A stretch of 64,000 nucleotides of DNA from Theobroma cacao (lineage: Eukaryota > Streptophyta > Magnoliopsida > Malvales > Malvaceae): the NCBI RefSeq assembly GCF_000208745.1, contig NC_030858.1:2135728-2199727 (forward strand). The letters are read 5' to 3'. The notes below the pieces were generated by a model. The model was not told the DNA's origin, did not search any database, and saw only the letters and a list, made by a program, of their open reading frames with translations. The translations under genes and the position numbers were made by a program. Below are positions 10,862-26,385 of the stretch, piece by piece; the stretch's first letter is position 1, and each line of letters starts with the position of its first letter.

Positions 10862-12746
10862 ATGACTTTTTAAGTATTTTAGCCTCTTAATGAATCAGTC
10901 GTTAAGTAGTTATACTAAAATCGACTATTTAAATTTTTTTTTCCAATACTTTAAAATATTATATACATTTAAAAAATCACTAATTTTTTGACAAGAATAT
11001 TAAGATTTCAAAGTTATTTGGGTAAAATAAAACTAATTAAATGCTACTCCTAACCAAGGTGCGGGTCAGGATCAAACCTAACATGCCTAAATTTATTATA
11101 GAAACAGTGGGACAATGTTCCAAACCAAGTTTCATTTTAAGAGCTTTTGTATACCGTACCATTATTATTGAATTATTGCTTTTTTTAGAAAGTCATGGTC
11201 TGACAGCTTGGATTTTTTTTTATAGTTATTTTTCTACCATATAAAGCTAAAACCCTTCTTTTAGTAGTTGTTTTTGATAAAAAAAAAAAAATTATTTTCA
11301 TCTCTCCATTATTCCTTTTGTTAACGGTCTCCAAAAATACCATTATCATTGGGAGTCGATTTTATTGGACTAGGGAAGTCAATAATCAACACTCAAACTC
11401 TAATTGCCCAAAGGGTCCCGAAATTAAGTTCAAACTGTTGGGGTCATGGAAAGGTTTGTGCATCTATCACATGATTATGTCACAGTTGATATTTTTATGT
11501 CAAAATATATATATATATATATATTTGTTAGGTAAGGAAATATTTTACTTATAAATACAAAATTCATCATTTTTTTATTGATTCGTAATATTTTATTCTA
11601 TTTAATTATGTAATATTTTAAAAAAATATCTACTTAGTTCGACTTACTTTAACACTGACATCTCTCATAAAAAATTTAATTTCATTTGTCACGGATCATA
11701 TTTTCAACCAAATCATATACGAATTAGATAGAGAAAAGTCTTTAATTATATACTTAAAACTCTCATGAGATTCATAAAATTTATAGGTGTATGGAAAATT
11801 TATAAGTGTATGGAAAATTTATAAGTGTATGCAACGCCTTAATCTAACCCAACTCAGTCTTACCCTGGGTCACCTAAAACTATCCTCGTATAATAAGGAA
11901 AAAAATAATCGAATTTATTGTGTTGTGTCTTAATCTCGTGATTGGGAGCCAGGGACCGTGTTCTCTGAACTGTTTTTAAGTCTCTCTCTCTCTCCTTCCT
12001 TTTTGCAGGCTCTCAACTCTCAAGGCCATTACAAAGATTCCTGGAGCACCTGTTTTAAAGCTTCTTATTTTACTCTCCAGTTTGACCTTTGGTTATTAAA
12101 AAAGGCGAAGGAAGATCTGAAAATGTTGAGTGCTTTTTTCTTTTTCTTTTTTTTTTTTTTAAATCTCTGTTAGAGCATTGAACGAAGGCTCAGAGATGAT
12201 ACCGGTTCTCTCTCCTCTGTGACTTTTGGGAAAGAAGATCGAAGACCCATTTTTCATTGGAAGGTAATTCAGTTGCCCATTTCATTAAGGTTGGAGTCTT
12301 GACAACTTTTTGGTTTGGAATCTCACTGTTTTGTAGTCAAGACCGGTGTGTTTTTTTGCTTGTTTTGTTTAAGTGGAGTATTTGGGTTCATTCTGTTTGA
12401 TTTTAAGTTACTGATAGTTGCTTATACAGTTCTTTGTAGATCAAGAACTTTGCTTTGGCTTTGGTGGATTTACCGGCATTCTTAAGATGAGAGGGAAAGT
12501 TGTCTTTTTGAAATTGGATTTCGATAGGTGAATGTATCTGGTAGGATTGATTTAATATTTCTTGGTCACTAGATTGTTGCGAAAAAGCTATATTAAATAA
12601 CGTGCAAAGAAGCAAGAAGCAGACATTGCATACTTGGATGATCATGTTTAAGATGTGTGTTGATAAAGAAAACGAGGTTGTGATAAATTTGGTTGTTCTC
12701 TTGTCGTGATTCTTTATTGATCAAGGAGTACATCAGGTTAGTGTCG
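10862..12746. other. intergenic DNA and 5' region of the GT43 gene
   Basis: AT-rich DNA with an (AT)10 microsatellite at 11505-11524 and a repeated motif (TTTATAAGTGTATGGAAAA type) around 11785-11830. From about 11980 a CT-rich tract begins what looks like the leader of the downstream GT43 gene; GTAATTCAG after GGAAG near 12262 could be a leader intron donor. No separate gene was seen. Confidence 0.4.
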
Positions 12747-15202
12747 ATGGCATCAATTAGAAGAACACTATCTCCAGTGCCTCGGCAGGGGACTCTAGTT
12801 ACTGGGGAGGCTGAACGTTCAGTTCCTTCTCCTTTGTCCAAGTCTTCATCATGTAATCAGAACTACCCACCTTCCGGCGGATTGCTATCTTCTCTTTTTG
12901 GTTTAGCGGATTCTCAATCTTTGGTTCTTCGTGTTTTCTCTCCGAGATCCTCTAGGCCTCTTGACAGGTCAAAACAGAAAGGACAAGTTTGGAGGAGGGC
13001 TCTTTGTCATTTCTTCATTTGTTTCATAGTTGGTTTTTTTATTGGATTGACACCATTCATTTCCATGGACTTTTCTTATATGAATCCCATTTCAAAACAC
13101 CAGGCATTCTCCTTTGAGGTAGTATCAACTGCTGGGAATTTTCAAACGCTTAACAGTTCAGCAAGAAATGTAACTTCAATAATGGACAAAGCGGAGGTTG
13201 AAAGTAATGTCACACTGGAGGCATTAGTGCAGAAACAGAAAGTGATAGAAGGGAATTTAGATAATGCCTTCACTAATCAGTCACTTCCTCAAGATATAGA
13301 TCTGGAATCTCGTAAGCTTTTAATAGTTGTGACTCCAACATATGGTCGACCACTTCAAGCCTACTATCTAAATCGTTTGGCATACACATTAAGGCTGGTC
13401 CAACCTCCTCTATTGTGGGTAGTTGTGGAGATGACCTCCCAGTCTGAGGAAGCAGCTGACATCCTAAGAAGGAGCAGTGTTATGTACAGGCATCTTGTTT
13501 GCAAGAAAAATCTGACTGATATAAAAGACAGAAATGTTCACCAAAGAAATGTGGCACTGTCTCACATTGAAACTCATCATCTTGATGGAATTGTCTACTT
13601 TGCCAATGAGGATAACATCTACTCGATCGATCTCTTTGAGCAAATGAGGCATATTAGGTATCTCCTTTATATTTTCATTTTTCAGTCGAATAATTATAAT
13701 TCTGCTTATTATGTATTCCTAATTTCTCCTACTTCATTTCTCGCTTGATTGTATTCTAATGCAAATCTGGTGACTGGTTTGTCTACTGTGACACCCTAAT
13801 GAGTGACAAGAAAGAAAGCAGAAAGTTAGCTTATTTAGATCATAGCTTGTTTCTTCTTTCTTTTTGAGCTCTAAGTGAAGTGTGAGAATCATTAGTATAA
13901 GGGGTTTTAATTGGACAAAAAGAAGGAACTGAACAACTATGAAATAATCCTGAAATTCCTTAAAGCAATTGCATATCTCTTGGTGATGCTATGTCTTTAA
14001 CTGGGAACAGGTTACGTAACATGACTTATTATAAGCATGATAGTTGATAGTGGTTGAGAATTGAGATGATATGTTATCCTAGCACTAGACTAAAATATGA
14101 ATTAGATACATACAACTTACCACCAACATGGAAATATGAAAGGAATGACGAAACTTTTTATTTGATTTGTTATTTCTCATGGGCAATTAGTTATTCCCTT
14201 CAGTTTATTTCCGTTCATTTTCTAACCACTGAAGATGCCTCCAGTTAGGCGTTTGTCTTCTCCATAGGGTTTCCTGCTGTTCATTCTTTGCATGGACCAC
14301 TTTGCTTAAGTATTATACGTGTCATTGCCACAATCCCCTTCTCCCTTTTACATGTGTCTAAATACAGCAGTTTATTTCTCAATGCCTTCTATGTTTAGGC
14401 GGTTTGGGACATGGACTGTGGCCAAACAAACGTGGGACAAAAGTAGTGCTATATTGGAGGGCCCTGTTTGTAATGGAACTCAAGTCATTGGATGGCACCT
14501 AAATGGATTAAGTAGGAGATTCCGAAGATTCCATGCTGAAATGTCAGGGTTTGCCTTCAACAGTACCATACTCTGGGACCCAAAGCGATGGCACCGACCA
14601 ACTCTTGAACCAGTTAGACAACTCGACACAGTCAAAGATGGCTTTCAAGTTAGTTTTTATTGACTGTTCTTTGATTGTCCTTTAAGTTTCATATAGTTTC
14701 ACCTTACTGCAGTGACCACTGCTGATTTACTACATCTGCAACTTAAGCCAATTTTGGGTAGGGCAGGTAAAGAAAAAGAGAAAAGGATGTTGGCAGTTGA
14801 GATAAGAATTCTTGATATTGGAGCAGTGAAAAAATGGAGACAAAAATAAAACACACACACACAAAAAAGTGAGCAGTATTCTCCCAAACTTGGTGTGTAT
14901 GATTGGAGGCTTTGTTCTTCAAAAATCAACCCATAGAAGAGTATTTTGCACCATAACCTATTTGAAATGCCTTGTCACAAATTGGTGGTGGACTTCACTT
15001 CATCGTTTTAATTATTGATTTGAATTTTCAGGCAAGCTTGTTTATTGAACAAGTTGTGGAAGATGAAAGCCAGATGGAAGGCTTGCTGCAGGACTGCTCA
15101 AGAGTCATGGTTTGGGAGCTTAATGCTGAATCATCTAATTCCTTCTACCCCCAAAAATGGTCAATGAAGAATAATTTAGATATTATTGCTCCACTTGCAT
15201 GA
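12747..15202 (+). CDS. IRX9H: IRX9H-like GT43 xylan glycosyltransferase
   Basis: Three exons (12747-13657, 14399-14648, 15032-15202) encode 443 residues. GT43 proteins of this group act in the Golgi in elongation of the glucuronoxylan backbone, working with IRX14- and IRX10-type partners. The start [10 protein letters not shown] is the signature opening of the IRX9H (IRX9-L) branch. A single signal-anchor helix lies at about 86-104, then a variable stem, then the GT43 domain from [20 protein letters not shown] through [48 protein letters not shown] and [14 protein letters not shown]. Where relatives have FADDDN this protein has FANEDN (residues 285-290), changing the acidic metal-binding motif. 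The first true ATG is 12747; the frame is open a little upstream but has no ATG. Catalysis is uncertain; a structural role in the complex is possible. Confidence 0.9.
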
Positions 15203-16676
15203 AATTCTGGATGTGGAAGGAGTTAATTTTGATTTTCAAGGTGAGTGCAGTCCTTCTCAAGCAATCAACGTATTTGTTCAAAAAGTTTTGCATATGAAAT
15301 ATAAAAAATTGACATGGAAATTAAAGTAATTTTATATTATCTTCAGTTCAATTTATTCATCATCAAAGTGAGACCAAATGATATACAGGAAAATAAAACA
15401 TAAATTTCTGGGCTATCTACTGGATAATAAGAAACCAAACTTTTAGCTGTCTTGCTTTCAGATTTTCAAGTTTAGACCTGGTGGGCCAATTCATTGAACA
15501 ATGAAAGCTGCACCAGTGTGTGAGATTAGCCTCCTGGCAAGCAGACTTAGCTGGATTCTACCACCGTTGGGTTTAGAAATATAGCAACCAATTTCTAATG
15601 AGCTGATTCAAGCTTTATTCCTAATAATTTAAAAACTATGTATATAAGCTGGAATGATTAATTTTCTGTACTTATTCTGTACATGTGAGCAAAGTGTTAT
15701 ATCTCAAGTTTTAGTTATCTGATTTTTCATGGTGATTATTTTGGGTTGTAGGAAAGATGGCTGAGAATCGCATATCATTTCAGCGAATTGAGACTCATAA
15801 CTAGGCTGATACCGACACCAAATGGCCAAGCATACAACTCGTTGATGTACTTACCTCCTAGCTGAAATGGCAGGGTATTTTGCAGACAGGTGTAAACATA
15901 CTCTTTGTACAGTATATTATTTTTCCATTTCTGCATTGCCTGCTCATTTTGGTTGAGGGAAATTTCATGGAACTAGTTAGGAAAGGGTGGTCAAATTAAA
16001 AGCATCCTTGTGTGATACAGACTGTAATGTTACTTTGGCTCTCATTCTGTTTTTAGCAATTCCTTCTAGTAAAACTGAAAGCAATTTTGATTATTTACTT
16101 GTTATCTCCAGCTCTGGCTTTTGTTACATTTTTATCTTGCATTTATCTTCTTCATTTCTGATGCAGCTTTGAACTCAGCAGCAAATGCCATCTCAGGGTG
16201 GCAGAGACCACTAAGATTATCCTAAACTGCAGAGTACCAACTTAGACATGGACAACAAATGACTGTATTAGACTATAATGATGCCCTATTATGAAAGGAC
16301 TTTTGAGTATATTTTAAGTTGGCTTGTCTACTATGAGGGGTTTGTTCTATGCTATTGTTACAAATAAGTTTCTCTAAGCTTTCTCGAATAAGAGAACATC
16401 TGCTAGAAAAAGCAAAGGTATTTATAGTTACAGTATAGGTTAGCCCCCTAACGTTGGCCTTCTCTTGCTGCATTGACATCCTGTTTTCATGTGAACTTTT
16501 CCAGTCATGGTGGTACCTTTTTTGTCAACAAAAGTCTTCTTTGTTTTATCTCCTTCGGCCATTAGCAATGCGAATCAACTTTGCAATCATAGCAAGTACA
16601 TGTGGTAGGCGGTCTCGTTGATAATAGAATGGGAAGTTCCAATAAGTAGTTGTAAGAAAATTTTTTTAGAATAACC
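15203..16676. other. intergenic / GT43 3' flank
   Basis: 3' flank of the GT43 gene. Several GT and AG dinucleotides could form an untranslated downstream intron, but no further coding exon was recognised. No repeats of note. Confidence 0.4.
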
Positions 16677-16758
16677 GTCGACATGTCCGAGTGGTTAAGG
16701 AGACAGACTCGAAATCTGTTGGGCATTGCCTGCGCAGGTTCGAATCCTGCTGTCGACG
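16677..16758 (+). tRNA. tRNA-Ser (CGA anticodon)
   Basis: An 82-base cloverleaf. The acceptor stem GTCGACA (16677-16683) pairs with TGTCGAC (16751-16757), with discriminator G at 16758. The anticodon stem ACAGA (16703-16707) pairs with TCTGT (16715-16719) around the loop CTCGAAA, giving anticodon CGA at 16710-16712, which reads UCG serine codons. A long variable arm follows (class II, as expected for Ser), then the T-loop GGTTCGAATCC, which is also the internal B box. The TGTCCGAGTGGTTAAGG D-arm is the A box. No intron. The CCA is not encoded. Confidence 0.97.
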
Positions 16759-16764
16759 CAATGG

Positions 16765-16776
16765 TTTTTTTTTTTT
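16765..16776 (+). terminator. RNA polymerase III T-run terminator
   Basis: Twelve consecutive T residues begin six bases after the tRNA-Ser gene, the standard Pol III stop signal. Confidence 0.85.
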
Positions 16777-16812
16777 GTCTTTCTATGACAATTCACTTGC
16801 ATGAACTTCGTG

Positions 16813-16832
16813 TATATATATATATATATATA
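16813..16832. repeat. (TA)10 microsatellite
   Basis: Perfect TA dinucleotide run between the tRNA gene and the small membrane-protein ORF. Confidence 0.95.
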
Positions 16833-17081
16833 ATTGCTGCAATCTTATTGAAATGTTTAATGAGCTCTTCTTGGTATAATTCTTTCCTTATTTGGTTCAT
16901 ATACACCCAAAGATTATTTTATGAAAAGGGTATTGGGGGCAATTCAATTCATATGCAGAACGAGCATGAGTGCAACTCACGTCATTCTCTTCTGCTCTCT
17001 TCCTTCAAATTCACCTTGATTTTTCATCACTCTCAACTCAACAACCCATGAGCTTCATGCTGGTTCACTTCCTTTCTGCCA

Positions 17082-17450
17082 ATGGTTCCCAACTTAGACT
17101 TGATCCTGGCAGCACTTCTCTATGGCTCCTTCATTGCCTGCGTTCTTCTTGTGGTCGCCTTTGTCATCTTGATTACCCTCTTGCTCGCTTTCTCTTTCTC
17201 AACCTTCTCCATTGTTTTCCTCGATTTATACAGCGTCTACTCTTTGCTATCTCGGTATGTTGGATCAATAGAGGCTAATCTCGAACTGGGTTTCCTTCTA
17301 CTTCTCTGCAGTCTGATGCGGTATGCGATCTCTGCTGCTATGGCTTCAAAGCCATCAGTCGATCGCCTGGTTTCTCAACTCAGAGTCAAGGCCCAACGTG
17401 CCATGAATCGCGTCGACGCTTCGCTGCTAGTCCACACTAGAAGATTGTAG
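17082..17450 (+). CDS. small hydrophobic membrane protein, unknown
   Basis: An intronless frame of 122 residues starting with ATG. The first 55 residues are strongly hydrophobic (LYGSFIACVLLVVAFVILIT then LLLAFSFSTFSIVFLDLY), enough for two transmembrane helices, with a third possible around LELGFLLLLCSLMRYAI. The C-terminal 35 residues are basic and amphipathic (VDRLVSQLRVKAQRAMNRV). Codon use looks ordinary for a plant gene and the stop is followed by AT-rich DNA. I do not recognise a family, and it could be a chance frame. It lies between tRNA-Ser and VTE1 on the same strand as both. Confidence 0.45.
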   Translation: MVPNLDLILAALLYGSFIACVLLVVAFVILITLLLAFSFSTFSIVFLDLYSVYSLLSRYVGSIEANLELGFLLLLCSLMRYAISAAMASKPSVDRLVSQLRVKAQRAMNRVDASLLVHTRRL

Positions 17451-17866
17451 TACCAATAGTTTTAAAAGAAGAATAATCTAAAGATTTGCATGCAAATTCT
17501 AAGAAGAAATTCAATGTTATTCATGCGATTTTACTGTTAAATCCCCTGTTTTAATATGTAGTATATGTTGTATTAAATGCTTTGCGTGTGACGACGATCA
17601 CCACATGAAAGATACGACAAAAATAGCAAAAATGTAATAAAATTTATGCAAAAAAAAAATCCCAATGCGTTGTCAACGCATAATAATTGATTGACGTTAT
17701 TGAAGATTAATTAACGAATAAGTAGGAGACAGAAGTTGGCAGTTGGCACTTCCTTTTTAGCGCCACACCTCACTCACCTCTGTTAATATTTTTTTAATAC
17801 ATTTATATACTGAACCTCCAGACCTTTTCTTTTTAAAGAGTTCAGTTTACTTACGACTAGTTTTCC
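17451..17866. promoter_or_regulatory. VTE1 promoter region
   Basis: The 416 bases upstream of VTE1. A TATATA-type box lies at about 17803-17808, roughly 60 bases before the VTE1 ATG, so the leader would be short. No other motif can be supported by eye. Confidence 0.4.
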
Positions 17867-22812
<4,946 letters not shown>

Positions 22813-23265
22813 GAGATCATTGCGTTTGTTCACAGAGAGGAATATACTCTTCAATCTTCATGGTTCCATGAGAAAGTGTTGTAGCCTGATGATCAATGCT
22901 AGTCTGTTGGTTTTCAGCAACTGACAAAACACAATGACAAGTATAAATCATATAGTAACAATTTGTATAAGACAGGTCGTACTTGAATAGTTAGGTTGGC
23001 TAAATTTTTAGCGTGGTGCGTCCTATCACCTAATTCTCTGGCCTAATTAATGGCAATTTGAACTTGTAGTTAGGCAAGGTATTTGGCAAATTGCTGAAAT
23101 GGATAAGAAATTGTTTGTTCATACCCCCACATTATCTGATATGTTCCTCCACAAATTTATACTAGCACATACGTAACCCCTATCACTTCATAATTAATTG
23201 GCAACCTCATCTCCTTCTCTTAATAATTTCTCTTCTGACTTCTGAGTTCTGAGAGATTGGTAGCC
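22813..23265. other. VTE1 3' flank and storage-protein promoter
   Basis: 3' flank of VTE1 followed by the upstream DNA of the bark-storage-like gene. No strong motif was seen; the last 60 bases resemble the DNA just before the decayed second copy at 25655. Confidence 0.4.
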
Positions 23266-24714
23266 ATGGCCATGACCTTGAGACATGCTTTCGTTATGCT
23301 TCTTGCTCTCATGTTGGTGCTTGATGAACGCCAAGCAGATGGTGCGGTGTCGGCAGAAGTGCAAAAGCTGATCCATGAAGCCAAACTGAATGGCCCTTAC
23401 GTAGGCGTGGTGATTCCAAACCTTTTCGAATTGAGCCCTCTTCTTCACAATCCTAACTTCACTTCCGCCAACTTCACTATACCTTTTTCTGGTAACTTAA
23501 TTATATATCAGATTAAGGAAATCATACCCTTTGGTTACTATTTGTTAATTTTGTTTGTTGCTCATTGTTTGCCATTTTACTTAATTACGATGCTTTTTTT
23601 CTCTCTGACTCTGGATTTTAGGAAGGAGATTCCGGTTTGGAGCCATTGGAGAGAAAAGGGTCATATTAGTCATGACCGGACTGAGCTTGGTATATATATA
23701 AAGTTCAGAAGAAGTGATATCCTATTGCTATCTGGTAAATACGTGTGTATGTAAATGTAATTAGGGGGTTTCATTAATAGATAAATGCAGGCATAACCAC
23801 CCAGCTATTGCCGACTTTATTCAAGATCGAAGGGGTTGTCCATTATGGAATAGCTGGAAATGCCAATCCCTCCCTGAACATTGGAGATGTCACTATTCCT
23901 AAATATTGGTCACAGACATCTCTTTGGTATTGGCAGGTATTGCATTGTGGTATCCAATTTGGTATGCTTCACAGTTATACTAATTAGTTGTTCATTAATA
24001 AGGGAGAATGCAGTTAAATTGTTCCGTGTGATGTAAAGCAGAGGTACGGAGATGGACCCTCAGACGAGCTAACCCTCGAATCAAATGGAGACTACACCAG
24101 GGAACTTGGGTTCCTTAAATTTGCTAATTTTACCACAAATGTGACTGCCAGCCCCTCACATGACAACCTATTGAACAATGTTTGGTATCAGCCAGAGGAA
24201 GTTTTTTTCATAGATGGAACTCCTGAACAAAGACAGCATGCCTTTTGGGTCCCTGTTGATTCCAAATACTTAAGAATTGCTAAAACTCTGGCGGTACTGT
24301 TTCTCTAGTTTCATTGTCCTAAAACAATTTTGGAGTAAAATTGTTTAAGGTATTGGTACTTTATATGAGCAGGACTTGAAATTGGAGGGTTGCCTGAACT
24401 CAACGACATGTTTGGATGAGCAACCGAGGGTGGTCACTGTCCAAAGAGGAACAAGTGGCAGCGTTTTCCTAGACAATGCTGCTTATCGCAGCTTCATTTA
24501 CAGCAAGTTCAACGTAAGCCCTGTCGACATGGAGAGCGCATCGGTGGCTCTGATATGTCTGCTGCAAAGGGTACCTTTCATCATTATCAGGGCTCTCTCC
24601 GACTTGGCAGGTGGCGGCTCTGCTGAATCAAATGAGGCTGATATTTTCACTTCTCTTGCTGCAAATAATGCTGTCACGGTGGTCATAGAGTTTATTAAGC
24701 AATTGTCCGCCTAA
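23266..24714 (+). CDS. bark storage protein-like (nucleoside phosphorylase fold)
   Basis: Five exons (23266-23491, 23622-23689, 23781-23936, 24042-24293, 24373-24714) encode 347 residues. Family: phosphorylase superfamily (PNP_UDP_1), as in poplar bark storage protein A and its Arabidopsis homologues. In poplar these are vacuolar nitrogen stores that accumulate seasonally; enzymatic activity is doubtful in many members. A signal peptide covers about residues 1-26. The core is recognisable in HYGIAGNANPSLNIGDVTIP, YWSQTSLWYWQRYGDGPSDE, VVTVQRGTSGSVFLDNAAYR, VDMESASVALICLLQRVPFI and IIRALSDLAGGGSAESNEAD. NxS/T sites such as NFT and NST fit passage through the ER. The third exon must begin at 23781 (after TTAATAG) to give INAGITT; the later CAG would create a stop. 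The start is ATG 23266; the open frame upstream has no ATG. Confidence 0.9.
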
Positions 24715-25654
24715 ATGAGGCTGATATAATCTTCATGCTTATAGTCTATACTTCACTGAAATTGGATATGCTTCTGCGAGTATATATAGATACTGTTTAC
24801 TAAATAAATGTACAGCATGGATGTGCCTTCATTTTCAAAGAGCCTGGAAGAACCTTCATGATACCTAAAAGTATAACCCTATACTGTCTCTCTTGTCAAA
24901 GTTCATGCTGATGAAAACCTGGTTTAGATCCGGATTGGTATCACAAAATAAATAATCTATACTAGTTGTGAATGGAGATTTATAGTGATTAAGTTTGGGA
25001 AACGAAAACCGACATGCTTTTCTGTTTCGATTTTCTTGCCAACCAAACATGTTGAAAGTAAAAAATTAACAGAGTCTATGCCCTTTCACCATTGATTCTC
25101 TTGGCAAGCTGGATGATTATAAGCATGTTATAATAAAAAAAAGTTAGGTGCCCGGTCAGTAGCTGATGGTGGTCCTTAATATCTTGGAGTAGCAGTGCCT
25201 GGTGCAGGGTCCCCTGCTCCATGGTGGGAGCACCCACGATGTGTTAATCTATTGGTTGCGTACAGATTTGGTTGTGCATGCTTTAACTTTTTATAATAAT
25301 AACAAAGAAACAGCATGATTTCGTCCTCGATTTTGATCATAAGCAAAAATAAAAAATAATAATAAAAATAAAAATCCAGAATCGCCATAAAATATGCTAG
25401 GCAAGTTCCATCGATAAGTCAGCCAAGTATTATAATTTTTTATTTCTTAACGTGGAATATAGTCCCAGCGGCTGGAACACATTAATGGCTCTCGAAGGAA
25501 CTATATCATTTCCATTGGTTTACACCTTACAGGATTATTATGAATTTCATCCTAACCTGCATCACCATATCCTCTACAAAATACCTGATACCTAGCTGGT
25601 CACTTCGACTCTCTACAAACCTTTCTACCTACCGTCTCTCTCTGTTTCTGAGAG
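24715..25654. other. intergenic between the two storage-protein copies
   Basis: AT-rich DNA with no gene recognised. Positions 25620-25655 (CTCTCTCTGTTTCTGAGAG) resemble the leader of the intact storage-protein gene. Confidence 0.4.
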
Positions 25655-26193
25655 ATGGCAGCCATGAAAGTTGTTTCCATGATGCTTATTGCTCTCATAT
25701 TGATGCTTAATGAACAAAAACTTATTTGATGATGAAGCTTACCCAGGCTTGGTGATCATTCCTAACTTTTACGAAATGAACCCTCTTCAACATCCAAGCT
25801 ATACTTCCATTGACTTAGCCATAGATGCTGCTGGTAATTATCTATGAAAGAAAACTCTCCTTAAGAAAACTCTCCTTTTCTCATATTAACTTAACCCTTT
25901 TTACATTTTTTTCTTGTTTTTAAAACCAGCCTACTGTCTTCTTGCTTCCTATAGATTTCTTCTCCTCCCTAGTCTCATTTTTCTCTGTTTCATTAATTAC
26001 AGATGTATGTTAAAGAAAATGATTCATGTACAGTTTAATGACTGATATGACTGCAGGTTCCTTTCTATCATTATTAGGGCTCTCTCCGACTTGTCTGGTG
26101 GTGGCTCTGCCGAGTCAAATTAATAGAGCTTATACTTTCATTTCTCTTGCTGCAGATAATTCTGCTAATGTAATTGTAGAGTTTATCAAGTGA
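25655..26193 (+). pseudogene. truncated bark storage protein pseudogene
   Basis: A decayed tandem copy of the gene at 23266-24714. The first-exon part starts ATGGCAGCCATGAAAG and gives a signal-peptide-like stretch, but it stops at TGA after 24 codons; the segment equivalent to the mature N-terminus is missing. Homology resumes with GLVIIPNFYEMNPL (compare GVVIPNLFELSPL) and ends at a still-recognisable donor near 25833. Exons 2-4 are absent. A last-exon remnant begins after GACTGCAG near 26056 and matches VPFIIIRALSDLAGGGSAES through SLAANNAVTVVIEFIK at the DNA level, but with a frameshift and an in-frame TAATAG, ending TCAAGTGA at 26193. No functional product is expected. Confidence 0.88.
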
Positions 26194-26385
26194 AACAAAA
26201 GTGCTTGAAAAAGATCAGATAATATATCAGTGTTGCACCATATTATCAAAATAGTTTGTTCTCTTCCTAAATCAAGAGTTTATATATTTTTCCAAAATCT
26301 TTTATTTCTGTGTATTCACTCATACAGTTAGATTTTGTTTTGACTGTGCAGATATCTAACTGGAGTGCTATAATGTTATGAGAGA

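Noticed and set aside
12693..12746. N-terminal extension of the IRX9H-like protein
   Set aside because: The extra codons begin with TTG, not ATG, and the family starts at [10 protein letters not shown].
16683..17051. 122-codon plus-strand frame beginning inside the tRNA
   Set aside because: Its first 25 codons are tRNA-Ser sequence and the rest crosses the T-run and TA microsatellite; it is not a gene.
23801..23806. Alternative acceptor (ATGCAG) for exon 3 of the storage-protein gene
   Set aside because: Using it gives GCA TAA, an immediate stop; the upstream TAG at 23778-23780 restores INAGITT.
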